Assembly (NCBI RefSeq): GCF_902170305.1 | Contig: NZ_CABHWW010000008.1 | Span: forward strand, 155,866-219,865 | Direction: 5' to 3' | Length of the DNA: 64,000 bases | From: Yersinia alsatica | GTDB lineage: Bacteria > Pseudomonadota > Gammaproteobacteria > Enterobacterales > Enterobacteriaceae | Shown: positions 51,405-59,172 of the stretch, piece by piece | How positions within the stretch are numbered: position 1 is the stretch's first letter | Layout of the letters: each line of letters opens with the position of its first letter | Position numbers and translations under genes: made by a program | The notes under the pieces: generated by a model | Databases searched by the model: none | Seen by the model: only the letters and a program-made list of their open reading frames with translations | Told to the model about the DNA's origin: nothing

Positions 51405-51797
51405 CTATTTTTGGTAAAGATCCCAACGATTGCCGTAGATATCTTCGAACACAACCACCATGCCATAGGATTCTTTACGAGGTTCCTCACAGAAAGTGAC
51501 TCCCTTTGATTTCATCAGCTCATAATCACGCCAGAAATTCTCGGTCTCAAGGAAAAGGAAAACCCGTCCACCACATTGGTTGCCAATAAATGTGGCTTGA
51601 TGATCATTTGATGCGCGAGCCAACAATAAGCGGCATTCACTGTCCTCACTCGGTGACACTGATACCCAGCGCTTACCGGGTTGTGGTTCATCTTCCCGTA
51701 AAAAGAAACCCAACTTTTCAGTATAGTATTCAATCGCTTTATCGTAATCATCAACTACGATGGCAATATATCCCATCCCTCTTTTTTTACTTGCCAT
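51405..51797 (-). CDS. VOC superfamily (glyoxalase/bleomycin-resistance-like) protein
   Basis: 130 residues from the ATG at 51797; an ATG four codons earlier is also possible. The two beta-alpha-beta modules are visible: GYIAIVVDDYDKAIEYYTEKLGF near the start, and YELMKSKGVTFCEEPRKESYG to VVVFEDIYGNRWDLYQ at the end. Metal ligands cannot be assigned with confidence. The family includes lyases, dioxygenases and resistance proteins, and its substrate here is unknown. It is near a GNAT gene in the same direction (60 bases). Confidence 0.8.
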   Translation of the reverse strand: MASKKRGMGYIAIVVDDYDKAIEYYTEKLGFFLREDEPQPGKRWVSVSPSEDSECRLLLARASNDHQATFIGNQCGGRVFLFLETENFWRDYELMKSKGVTFCEEPRKESYGMVVVFEDIYGNRWDLYQK

Positions 51798-51856
51798 ATA
51801 TCCATCCACTGTTAATTAATTCAGGTCATATTCCGCCAAAGATAACCTATTCTTAC

Positions 51857-52399
51857 TTACCCATTATTTCTCAGCCACTCTTCACGGCTTATCTCCCATA
51901 TTTCGGTCGGGAAATGGCCGCCCACATAATCTCGTTCTTCTCTTCCTATCAAGCGCATCCCATTTTTACGCGAGATAGCGGCGGAGGCTTGATTAGGCGC
52001 AGCTTTTGTTACCCGCAAATAGGGGCGATTTAATTGGGTAAACCAAAAATGGGTCACTGCGGTGCTGGCTTCGCTTATTAGCCCCTGTCCCTGCCATTCC
52101 GGACTTAACCAAAAACCGCGATGATCTTCAGTATCACAAACTAGATTAATGACACCAATCAATGTATCAGGGGCAACTTTAGGGCGAATTGACCAGAAAA
52201 AACCACTGCCACACTGCATCTTAGGCAATGCAATGTCCCGCACAAAAGTTAAACCACCCTCTGCGGGATAAGGCCAGGGAACCGCTGAAGCATCAAGATA
52301 TTTAACGACGTCCCAAATTGGAAATTTTTGCTGTATCTGCTGTGCATCTCGTAACGTCAAAGGCAATAACAACAGACGATCAGTCAATAGCGATTCCAT
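51857..52399 (-). CDS. GNAT family N-acetyltransferase (RimJ/RimL type)
   Basis: 180 residues from the ATG at 52399, where the protein begins MESLLTDRLLLLPLTLRD as most RimJ/RimL-like enzymes do; the preceding 20 in-frame residues do not fit. It has DTLIGVINLVCDTEDHRGFW, LSPEWQGQGLISEASTAVTH (acetyl-CoA loop) and the end NQASAAISRKNGMRLIGREE. The acceptor is unknown. It precedes the VOC gene by about 60 bases in the same direction. Confidence 0.85.
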   Translation of the reverse strand: MESLLTDRLLLLPLTLRDAQQIQQKFPIWDVVKYLDASAVPWPYPAEGGLTFVRDIALPKMQCGSGFFWSIRPKVAPDTLIGVINLVCDTEDHRGFWLSPEWQGQGLISEASTAVTHFWFTQLNRPYLRVTKAAPNQASAAISRKNGMRLIGREERDYVGGHFPTEIWEISREEWLRNNG

Positions 52400-52615
52400 C
52401 AAATAGCCCCCAAACGATGTAGCCAGTTGAACAAGCTGGCACCCGCAGTAGATACACACCTAAACGGAAGGTAACATTGAATGAGATATGTCGACAAGTG
52501 AGTCAACTTATAGCAAAGTTTACTCGCTGTAACCTCCGAGCAAAGATTATGATAATTATTTCTTCATAAATACGAACATGTTATATTCAATTTAATTAAA
52601 TTACGGGTGAAAAAA

Positions 52616-53641
52616 ATGACTACCGTGCTGATTAATACAACCAAACAAATGAAGCAAAAAAATATCATGCTGGTTGCTAGCACATTAAAATCACTGACAT
52701 CTGCAACCAAAGGAGATATATCGACACAAACCGGGTTAAGTCTGGCAACTTGCGGCACAATTTTGAATGAATTATGTGCAAAGGGAGAAGTTATTGAAGA
52801 GTCTCTCGATGAATCGCGCGGTGGTCGGCCTGCAAAACGCTATAAATATAATGCCAGTTATTTTAGTGTATTAAGCATCTATGTTGAAGGAATCGGTAAT
52901 TCAGGGATTATATCATCAGCTCTGACCTCCGCTGATGGTAAAAAAATCAAAGAGTATAATGAAGTTTATAGTGATTTTACCGTGGATAAATTAATCCTCC
53001 ACATTCAAAATATTATAGATAAGAACAGTAATATCAAGGCAATAGGACTCGGTTTACCTGGCGTCGTGGTTGATGGTAAAGTGCTCACCTGTGATATCAT
53101 CAATCTTGAAGGGTTAGCTATAACAGAGTTATTAAGCCACCAATTAGGTATTTTTGTTCAGGTCGGCAATGATATGAATTATGCCGCATTTGGGTTTTAC
53201 CGGCATAATTGTCGCAATATAAGTGATCCCATTGCTTATATATATATGCCACCAAGGCATTGTGCAGGTTGTGGTATTGTTATTTCAGGAGAAATGCTCC
53301 GTGGCGGAAGCCAATTTGCTGGAGAGGTTTCAAAACTTCCTTTCTATGATAATTTAGAAAACGAAGCCAATCATAATACGCAAAAGAACCTCGCCCTAGA
53401 AAAGCTGGTTCATATCGCTTCATCTCTGATCGCAATAATCAACCCTACTACCATTGCTATATCGGGGAGTACAATTAGCCAGAGTTGTATTGGCGAACTA
53501 ACTGTTAAATTACTGGAAAAGTTTGATAGTAAACATATTCCAAATTTTGTTTATCGTGACTCAATCAAGTCTGATTATCATTATGGAATATCCGAATATA
53601 CACTTGACGCATATAATAATTTTAGAGTTTTTGATATTTAG
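52616..53641 (+). CDS. ROK family transcriptional regulator (degenerate kinase domain)
   Basis: 341 residues from the ATG at 52616 with GGGTG six bases upstream. An N-terminal winged helix (LTSATKGDISTQTGLSLATC, ESRGGRPAKRYKYN) is followed by a ROK sugar-kinase-like domain (AIGLGLPGVVVDGKVLTCD, FVQVGNDMNYAAFGFY). The ATP-binding DxGxT is absent (it reads SIYVEGIGNSG), and the zinc motif CxCGxxGC of Mlc and NagC is reduced to HCAGCGIVI. So it is probably a repressor that binds a sugar-like ligand. The carrier and phosphatase downstream are the likely targets. Confidence 0.85.
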   Translation: MTTVLINTTKQMKQKNIMLVASTLKSLTSATKGDISTQTGLSLATCGTILNELCAKGEVIEESLDESRGGRPAKRYKYNASYFSVLSIYVEGIGNSGIISSALTSADGKKIKEYNEVYSDFTVDKLILHIQNIIDKNSNIKAIGLGLPGVVVDGKVLTCDIINLEGLAITELLSHQLGIFVQVGNDMNYAAFGFYRHNCRNISDPIAYIYMPPRHCAGCGIVISGEMLRGGSQFAGEVSKLPFYDNLENEANHNTQKNLALEKLVHIASSLIAIINPTTIAISGSTISQSCIGELTVKLLEKFDSKHIPNFVYRDSIKSDYHYGISEYTLDAYNNFRVFDI

Positions 53642-53778
53642 CTCACACAGCTGCTTATAGATAAGCATTCTATCGCCGCCAAAATAATGCCAATCGACAG
53701 TAATCAAGCATCCACCCCTGCATCAACACCTTAGCCCTCTATTACCCAGCATAAACCCATTTTCTAACCAGAATGTTC

Positions 53779-53824
53779 TTGACATCTCAAGCTTTGGTAT
53801 TATATTTTACAACTTAATATAAGT
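53779..53824 (+). promoter_or_regulatory. Promoter and candidate operator of the YbjJ-type gene
   Basis: TTGACA (53779-53784) and TATATT (53801-53806) lie 16 bases apart. A palindrome ACTTA-ATA-TAAGT (53812-53824) follows immediately, where a repressor such as the ROK protein could bind. Confidence 0.55.
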
Positions 53825-53897
53825 CTTTTATAAAGTGGTTTTACATTGATATCAACCCCAATGTCACCACGATTAACCCGAGAAAGGTAACCCGTTA

Positions 53898-55067
53898 ATG
53901 TCTAGCTATGCCATTGATTTTCCGCTGGATACCCGTGCTAAACGCACATCCACCCGCGCTGTTTTTTTCATCGCTGGGTTTGCTATGGGATTGTGGGCTT
54001 CACTTGTGCCCTACGCACAAAATCGGCTCCAGTTTGATGCTGGTTCATTAGGATTACTTTTGCTCTGTTTAGGCACTGGCTCACTACTCGCCATGCTTTT
54101 CTCCGGAAAACTTATTGGCCATTTTGGGTGTAGGAAAATAATGTCATTAGGTATTGTACTTACCTGTATTTTCTTACCCACCTTGGCAATTATTGATCAA
54201 TTTCCCTTAATGGCAGTCTGTTTGTTCTTTTTTGGTGCTGGAATTGGTTTGGTTGATGTAGCAGTTAATGTTCAAGGTTCTCTGGTTGAGCAATCGTCAG
54301 ATAAGCCACTCATGTCTGGCTTCCATTGCCTATTCAGCATTGGTTCCATTGCCGGTGCCGGTGGGGGTGCAACCCTGTTTGCTCTAGGGTTAATGCCTCT
54401 TACCGTGACGTTCATTGCCATCGTCTTGATAGCAATTATTACGTCGGCAGTTTTCAATGAATTAATTCCCTTTGGTGATCATAAAGAACCTAGTGAGTCT
54501 GCAATAGCCAAGCCGCGGCCAAATTTTCGCCTCGTATTAATGGCACTGATGTGCATGATTTGTTTTATGGCTGAAGGGGCTGTATTAGATTGGAGTGGTG
54601 TATTTCTAACGAATGATCGTGGGCTAGATATAACACATGCCGGTTGGGGATTTGCCGTTTTTGGTGGAACCATGTCGGTCATGCGCTTTACTGGCGATAA
54701 GGTTGTTAGCATCCTGGGACGCAAACGTGTACTGATCTTAAGTAGTTTGTTTGCCATGGTCGGTTATGCCGTTGCGGTCATTATACCTGACTGGAAATTT
54801 ACATTACTTGGTTTTGCTTTGGTCGGAATAGGAGCTGCGAATATTGTCCCAGTGTTGATCACATTAGCAGGCCAAGAAAAAGTTATGCCAGTGAATATGT
54901 CCGTTGCCATGGTAGCAACACTGGGTTATTTCGGTGTTCTGGGTGGCCCAGCCCTGATCGGCTTTATTGCCCATCTAACAGACCTCTACACCGCGTTCTC
55001 TATTGTCGCGCTGACATTTATTGTCATTACAGTAGGTGCTTTTAAACTGAAATATTCCTGCGACTAG
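53898..55067 (+). CDS. MFS transporter (YbjJ-like)
   Basis: 389 residues with twelve hydrophobic segments. The start TRAVFFIAGFAMGLWASLVP and the segments GAGIGLVDVAVNVQGSLVEQ, SGFHCLFSIGSIAGAGGG and DLYTAFSIVALTF follow the plan of E. coli YbjJ and of fucose-permease-like carriers. The substrate is not known. In E. coli ybjJ lies next to ybjI; here the YbjI-like gene follows in the same order. AAAGG precedes the ATG. It is probably under control of the ROK regulator upstream. Confidence 0.83.
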   Translation: MSSYAIDFPLDTRAKRTSTRAVFFIAGFAMGLWASLVPYAQNRLQFDAGSLGLLLLCLGTGSLLAMLFSGKLIGHFGCRKIMSLGIVLTCIFLPTLAIIDQFPLMAVCLFFFGAGIGLVDVAVNVQGSLVEQSSDKPLMSGFHCLFSIGSIAGAGGGATLFALGLMPLTVTFIAIVLIAIITSAVFNELIPFGDHKEPSESAIAKPRPNFRLVLMALMCMICFMAEGAVLDWSGVFLTNDRGLDITHAGWGFAVFGGTMSVMRFTGDKVVSILGRKRVLILSSLFAMVGYAVAVIIPDWKFTLLGFALVGIGAANIVPVLITLAGQEKVMPVNMSVAMVATLGYFGVLGGPALIGFIAHLTDLYTAFSIVALTFIVITVGAFKLKYSCD

Positions 55068-55155
55068 TGCAATCCTGCAGAGAGGGATAAGCAGGTGGCG
55101 GTCTGTTAACGTTATCTGAAAATAAAATTTGTGACTGAGTATGGTAATTTTACCG

Positions 55156-55183
55156 GCTAGCAGAATTATGCTAGCTTTTTTTT
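55156..55183 (+). terminator. Rho-independent terminator between the MFS and HAD genes
   Basis: GCTAGCA/TGCTAGC with a six-base loop is followed by eight T residues. The phosphatase gene 68 bases later therefore depends on read-through or its own promoter. Confidence 0.85.
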
Positions 55184-55250
55184 AAATGAAAAAACGTTAA
55201 GATATTTTCTGTCAAACCAACGTCTTGGGTATATTAAAGAAGGAAATAAA

Positions 55251-56063
55251 ATGAGTATTAAAATTATTGCTGTTGATATGGATGGAACCTTTCTCGATGA
55301 TCAGATGAGTTTTGATAGAAAGCGCTTTAGCTCACAATATTCTCAATTAAAAAATAATGGGATAAAGTTTGTTGTCGCTAGCGGAAATCAATATTATCAG
55401 CTAATTACCTACTTCCCTGAGATTGCTCACGAAATAGCATTTGTCGCCGAAAATGGTGCCTATGTCAGCAATGAGAACACTGAAATTTTTTGTGGAAAAA
55501 CATCAGATGAAGATCGAAATAAAGTTATAAACACAATATTACCAATACCCTATATCGACATCATTATTTGTGGCAAAAACGGAGCTTACATGTTGAGTTC
55601 TGCCAACAGTGATTTCTTTACTACGATGAGTAAATATTACTATCGTCTTAAAATTATTGATGATTTTAGTCAAGTTGATGAGCCAGCATTCAAATTTGCA
55701 ATAAGTCTACCCAATGAAAAGTTGGCTGAATTTATGGCGTTTATTGAGAGTGAATTAGCCGAAATTGTCACCCCGGTCTCCAGTGGTCACGGCTCTGTCG
55801 ATCTGATAATACCCGGTGTACACAAAGCCAATGGTATTCAATTATTGCAAAACATATGGGGTGTAAAAGATGAAGAAGTCGTCACCTTTGGCGATGGAGG
55901 TAATGATATTGAGATGCTGCAATATGCCGGTTTTGGCTTCGCTATGGCTAACGCACCTGAAAATATTAAAAAAATAGCAAAGTATCAAACAGACTCAAAT
56001 AATGACTCTGGTGTACTAAATGTGATCGATAAAATTCTAAAAAAAGAGCCACCTTTCGCATAA
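55251..56063 (+). CDS. ybjI: HAD phosphatase of the Cof type, YbjI-like
   Basis: 270 residues. Motif I is IIAVDMDGTFLDD with the nucleophilic aspartate. Motif II is FVVASGNQYYQL, and motifs III and IV are seen as GVHKANGIQLL (lysine) and TFGDGGNDIEML (acidic pair). A type-IIB cap lies between. The match to E. coli YbjI extends over the whole protein (SGNQYYQL, EIAFVAENGA, HGSVDLIIPGVHKANG). That enzyme dephosphorylates flavin precursors and sugar phosphates. AAGGA precedes the ATG. Confidence 0.9.
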   Translation: MSIKIIAVDMDGTFLDDQMSFDRKRFSSQYSQLKNNGIKFVVASGNQYYQLITYFPEIAHEIAFVAENGAYVSNENTEIFCGKTSDEDRNKVINTILPIPYIDIIICGKNGAYMLSSANSDFFTTMSKYYYRLKIIDDFSQVDEPAFKFAISLPNEKLAEFMAFIESELAEIVTPVSSGHGSVDLIIPGVHKANGIQLLQNIWGVKDEEVVTFGDGGNDIEMLQYAGFGFAMANAPENIKKIAKYQTDSNNDSGVLNVIDKILKKEPPFA

Positions 56064-56322
56064 AAATAAATCAATGACTGAAACTGCCCTTTCATATTGA
56101 GTTAACATAAAAAATGGAAGGGTCTATTAATTAACATAATGGCTCCCTAGTCGGGCACCCGTTGAAAATATAGATACTCCAACTTCGCTCGTTACAAAAA
56201 AACAGAGTTCAACTCTACTATCATGAAGCGGCAGCCATTAAGTAAATAGATAAAAGTCAGCCCGCAGCAAAATTCGCTCAAAGAGTTGATGAGGAGCTCA
56301 GGCCGACAATAGTTATGCGAAT

Positions 56323-57192
56323 CTAGCGCCCCTTTTTCTTACGCCCAGGCTGAGAAAATCGCTTACGAGAAGCAGAGTTACCATCAGGTTTCTCGGTCTT
56401 TTTTGGCCCATTGGTATTTGATTTTTTATCTGCAGTAGGTTTAGCGCGTACTTTTTTAACCGTTTTTTCTTCAGATGACGAGTTCTCAATCAGTTTAAAT
56501 AAGCCGATGAGTTCATCGTCATTCAAATCACGCCACTCGCCTAGTGGTAGTCCTTTCAGATTGATATTCATGATACGAGTACGTTCAAGCTTGGTGACTT
56601 CATAACCAAAATGCTGGCACATGCGACGAATTTGGCGATTAAGCCCTTGAACCAGAGTGATGTTAAATACAAAGGTCGATACTTTCTTCACTTTGCATTT
56701 TTTGGTCATTGTTCCGAGCATCGGTACGCCGGCCCCTAAACCGAGAATAAACTCATCAGTCACCGGCTTGTTAACAGTCACTACATACTCTTTCTCGTGA
56801 TCGTTTCCTGCACGCAAAACCTTGTTAACCAAATCGCCCTGATTAGTCAGGAAAATCAGCCCTTGAGAGTCTTTATCCAGACGCCCGATAGGGAAGACTC
56901 GTTTACTGTGGTTAACAAAATCAACGATGTTATTGTGTTCACTATCTTCTGTGGTACTTATGATACCCACTGGCTTATTCAGAGCAATCAACACCAAGTC
57001 ATCTTCATCACGCGCGTCGATAAGCTGACCGTTAACCTTCACCGCATCCCCAGCATAGACCTGATCGCCAATTACGGCCCGCTTACCGTTAATGAAAACA
57101 TTTCCCTGTTCAATATAACGATCTGCATCACGACGCGAACAGATGCCGCTCTCACTAATGTATTTGTTAAGGCGAATGGATGAGTTACTCAA
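56323..57192 (-). CDS. rluF: 23S rRNA pseudouridine synthase RluF
   Basis: 289 residues. An N-terminal S4 RNA-binding domain ([20 protein letters not shown]) is followed by the RsuA-type catalytic domain with [20 protein letters not shown], where the aspartate is catalytic, and [20 protein letters not shown]. The basic, disordered C-terminal tail ([15 protein letters not shown]) is characteristic of RluF. It isomerises U2604 of 23S rRNA. The protein is colinear with E. coli RluF (290). Confidence 0.94.
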   Translation of the reverse strand: MSNSSIRLNKYISESGICSRRDADRYIEQGNVFINGKRAVIGDQVYAGDAVKVNGQLIDARDEDDLVLIALNKPVGIISTTEDSEHNNIVDFVNHSKRVFPIGRLDKDSQGLIFLTNQGDLVNKVLRAGNDHEKEYVVTVNKPVTDEFILGLGAGVPMLGTMTKKCKVKKVSTFVFNITLVQGLNRQIRRMCQHFGYEVTKLERTRIMNINLKGLPLGEWRDLNDDELIGLFKLIENSSSEEKTVKKVRAKPTADKKSNTNGPKKTEKPDGNSASRKRFSQPGRKKKGR

Positions 57193-57306
57193 ATTAATTC
57201 TTCCGTAAATATTGGACTATATCACGTTAGGTTGTGAAACCTGAATGGCTGTTTAACAGAGTGTTAGCGAAGTAACACCGAGACTTTTAAGCACCTTTTC
57301 TATTTA

Positions 57307-57522
57307 CTATTCCACTACTGAGCGATTCACTAATATCGCCGGTTTTAACTCTCTGACCAAACGAATCATTTTTCTCAACTCTGGGGCAATTTCGCCATGT
57401 GGCGTTGAATATGTGACTAGCTTGCCCTGCCCCTGCTTTATTGAAAGCATATCGCTCAATGGCTGCCAGTTCTCTTTATCTCAGAGGAGCTTTTGTGCTT
57501 TATTTAATTCACCTAAGGGCTA
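57307..57522 (-). pseudogene. Decayed ORF of unknown origin, interrupted by one TGA
   Basis: The frame from 57480 to the TAG at 57307 encodes DKENWQPLSDMLSIKQGQ and continues through STPHGEIAPELRKMIRLVRE to LVNRSVVE. Upstream of the TGA at 57481-57483 the same frame continues (PLGELNKAQKLL) to another stop at 57520. The composition looks coding. It could be the remains of a gene, or a short ORF from the ATG at 57450 (47 residues). I recognise no family and no ribosome site. Confidence 0.4.
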
Positions 57523-57529
57523 GATATGT

Positions 57530-57552
57530 AAAAACCGCCCGTAGACGGTTTG
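57530..57552 (-). terminator. Terminator after the small secreted peptide gene
   Basis: On the minus strand AAACCG/CGGTTT with an eight-base loop is followed by a short U run, 58 bases after the peptide gene's stop. Confidence 0.6.
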
Positions 57553-57609
57553 GCGATAATACTGAGCATATTAAACTAGACTCCCAACATAGGGATTCTT
57601 CATGCTTAT

Positions 57610-57795
57610 CTAAGGATTAGTGCATCCGCCATTAGCTTGACAATGTGCATACTCAGAAGTGCCTACATCTGGCCCGGTAGCAGGATCATTGCAATAGGGC
57701 CACCATTTGCTGGAAGGATTACATTCTTCAGCCATAGCTCCCGCAGATACAGACATAACACCGACTAACAGTAAACCTTTTAATATATCTTTCAT
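57610..57795 (-). CDS. Small secreted cysteine-containing peptide
   Basis: 61 residues from the ATG at 57795, behind a strong GGAGG site; an ATG five codons earlier overlaps that site. The signal peptide MKDILKGLLLVGVMSVSAGA ends MA/EE. The mature part of about 38 residues has four cysteines (EECNPSSKWWPYC, then AHCQANGGC) and two tryptophans, so it could form two disulfides. I recognise no family; it is not the Yst enterotoxin, whose cysteine pattern differs. A terminator lies downstream, and a Fur-like site lies about 145 bases upstream. Confidence 0.65.
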   Translation of the reverse strand: MKDILKGLLLVGVMSVSAGAMAEECNPSSKWWPYCNDPATGPDVGTSEYAHCQANGGCTNP

Positions 57796-58149
57796 CGTAA
57801 CTTCCTCCATGATTAGCCGCCATACCTAAAGCGACGGACGATTTGACTATTACTTTCAGTGCTCGTAATAGCCGCTCTCATCATTGATTCAGCATGCTTA
57901 CTAATCAATCAAATAAGTTAGTTTGTTTAACTGTTGTTGATAATAATTCTCATTTTTATTAATTGTGCATGAGATTGCGTTAACTCTTATATGCCAGTAC
58001 CATTATTGAGTGTACTCATGGAATACCCGCCAGAATGCTTAATAATCAATCAATTCAGTATGTTGAAATATCTCTAAAAGAGAATGGTTCGGTTTAGCGG
58101 GATACCTATAAGTGCCCCGAAAAAGCGCTCAATCAATCTATGTGGTAAA
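57796..58149. other. Intergenic region between the secreted peptide and the tiny ORF cluster
   Basis: About 350 bases. Besides the Fur-like site at 57939-57957 it contains repeated AATCAATC motifs (57902-57912 and 58045-58055). A 20-codon ORF at 58035-58097 (MLNNQSIQYVEISLKENGSV) has no clear ribosome site and is not counted as a gene. Confidence 0.4.
57939..57957. promoter_or_regulatory. Fur-like site between the secreted peptide and the small membrane-protein cluster
   Basis: GATAATAATTCTCATTTTT matches 13-14 positions of the Fur consensus, including GATAAT and TCATT. It could serve the peptide gene (minus strand) or the plus-strand cluster. Confidence 0.4.
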
Positions 58150-58254
58150 ATGAAAATTAATAGTACCTTATTTGCGGCTACCATCATTGTTGCGGTTGTG
58201 TCGTTTGGCTTTCTGGTGTTTGGCTTTCTGGTGTTTGATTTATTGACTAGGTAG
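58150..58254 (+). CDS. Tiny one-helix membrane protein 1 (34 residues)
   Basis: MKINSTLFAATIIVAVVSFG is followed by FLVFGFLVFDLLTR. A single hydrophobic helix spans most of the chain after a short polar MKINST start, and the end is basic. It contains a 15-base tandem duplication (58204-58233) that repeats FGFLV. The ribosome site is weak. It shares the start MKINST and the end LTR/FAR with the third ORF of this cluster, so they are probably related. No family is recognised. Confidence 0.45.
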   Translation: MKINSTLFAATIIVAVVSFGFLVFGFLVFDLLTR

Positions 58255-58289
58255 CTAACGATTAGCCTGTAGATAGGCAAGGAAGATAG

Positions 58290-58421
58290 ATGAAAGAGTA
58301 TGTAATTCCTGTAATTTTAGTATTGGCTACGGTAATCGCTATTTCTGCTGTAGCGGTGATAACCATAGCCTTGCTAGGCAATGGTATAAAAATTGGTGAT
58401 ATGACTTACTATCTCAGTTAG
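58290..58421 (+). CDS. Tiny one-helix membrane protein 2 (43 residues)
   Basis: MKEYVIPVILVLATVIAISA is followed by VAVITIALLGNGIKIGDMTYYLS. A long hydrophobic helix (residues 5-29) precedes a polar tail that should face the other side of the membrane. An AAGGAAG site lies six bases before the ATG, which supports translation. It is 35 bases after the first and 36 bases before the third ORF on the same strand. Confidence 0.55.
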   Translation: MKEYVIPVILVLATVIAISAVAVITIALLGNGIKIGDMTYYLS

Positions 58422-58457
58422 CGTACTAAGTTTAATTTTACGTCCACTGGAGGATGT

Positions 58458-58547
58458 ATGAAAATAAATAGCACTGTAGTTGTTATCGTCCTCATAGTTG
58501 CTGCTTTTGTGGCTGGATATGTAGTGTCAGAGATGTTTGCTAGGTAG
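58458..58547 (+). CDS. Tiny one-helix membrane protein 3 (29 residues)
   Basis: MKINSTVVVIVLIVAAFVAG is followed by YVVSEMFAR. The start codon has an optimal GGAGG site. The helix occupies residues 6-23. The start MKINST is shared with the first ORF of the cluster. Length and plan recall known one-helix stress proteins such as E. coli YnhF, but no homology is claimed. Confidence 0.55.
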   Translation: MKINSTVVVIVLIVAAFVAGYVVSEMFAR

Positions 58548-59172
58548 CCTTTAAGCCAAATCCAATATGCTTGAACGGAAATAACTATAGCTATACCAAG
58601 GAAAAGTTATGGCGAGTTATGGTTCGTAATCTCGCCCGGTTTGTTGGTCGCTCACACCCCCTACTTGACCTCATCATTTTCATTGTTCACCTAACCAGTG
58701 GCAACTCAGACCAGCGCGTTGTATAACCAGGTGATAGCATTTCTCTTTTCATTTGCCAGCCCCTTTGTATCCCCTGCCCCGCACACCGCCCTCTACCTTT
58801 TCTGACTTATTAATATCGTCAAGAACAGCCATCAGTGGCAGTGTTATTCGCCTTTGGTTGGTTGTCATCAAACAAATCGGTTCAACACCCAAGCATATTC
58901 ATAAAAAAAATTAATGCAATGATTAGTATGAATATTATTTTCAGCTAATTATCTGGATACAGAAATTAAGATATTTAAAAAATAGGAACATTCCTACAAA
59001 ATCAGCCCTGCAATCTGATTATTTTTTGATTTAGATCACGTTATTGTGAGCTCATGAATTATCGTTGTAAGTAATTAGCTTGACGTTCATATGTATTTTA
59101 AAAAGTAAACGAAAATTCATATTAATAAATTCACTCTTTTTATCATATTTTATATCAGGGTTATTACTTAAC
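58548..59172. other. Intergenic region upstream of the autotransporter
   Basis: About 625 bases. The part 58630-58850 is C-rich compared with its surroundings. Two short frames (58609-58629, 58619-58726) are not supported as genes. The part after 58900 is AT-rich, holds an FNR-like site, and should carry the autotransporter promoter. Confidence 0.4.
59026..59039 (+). promoter_or_regulatory. FNR-like site upstream of the autotransporter
   Basis: TTGATTTAGATCAC matches TTGAT-N4-ATCAA at nine of ten defined positions and lies 134-147 bases before the autotransporter start. Confidence 0.45.

Noticed and set aside
58074..58280. A 68-codon minus-strand frame opposite the first tiny membrane ORF
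   Set aside because: Its repeated NTRKPNTRKPN comes from the 15-base duplication read antisense; no ribosome site or family.
58619..58726. A 35-codon frame (MVRNLARFVGRSHPLLDLII...) after the tiny ORF cluster
   Set aside because: The good AAGGAAAAG site belongs to an overlapping six-codon frame at 58609-58629; no evidence that either is translated.
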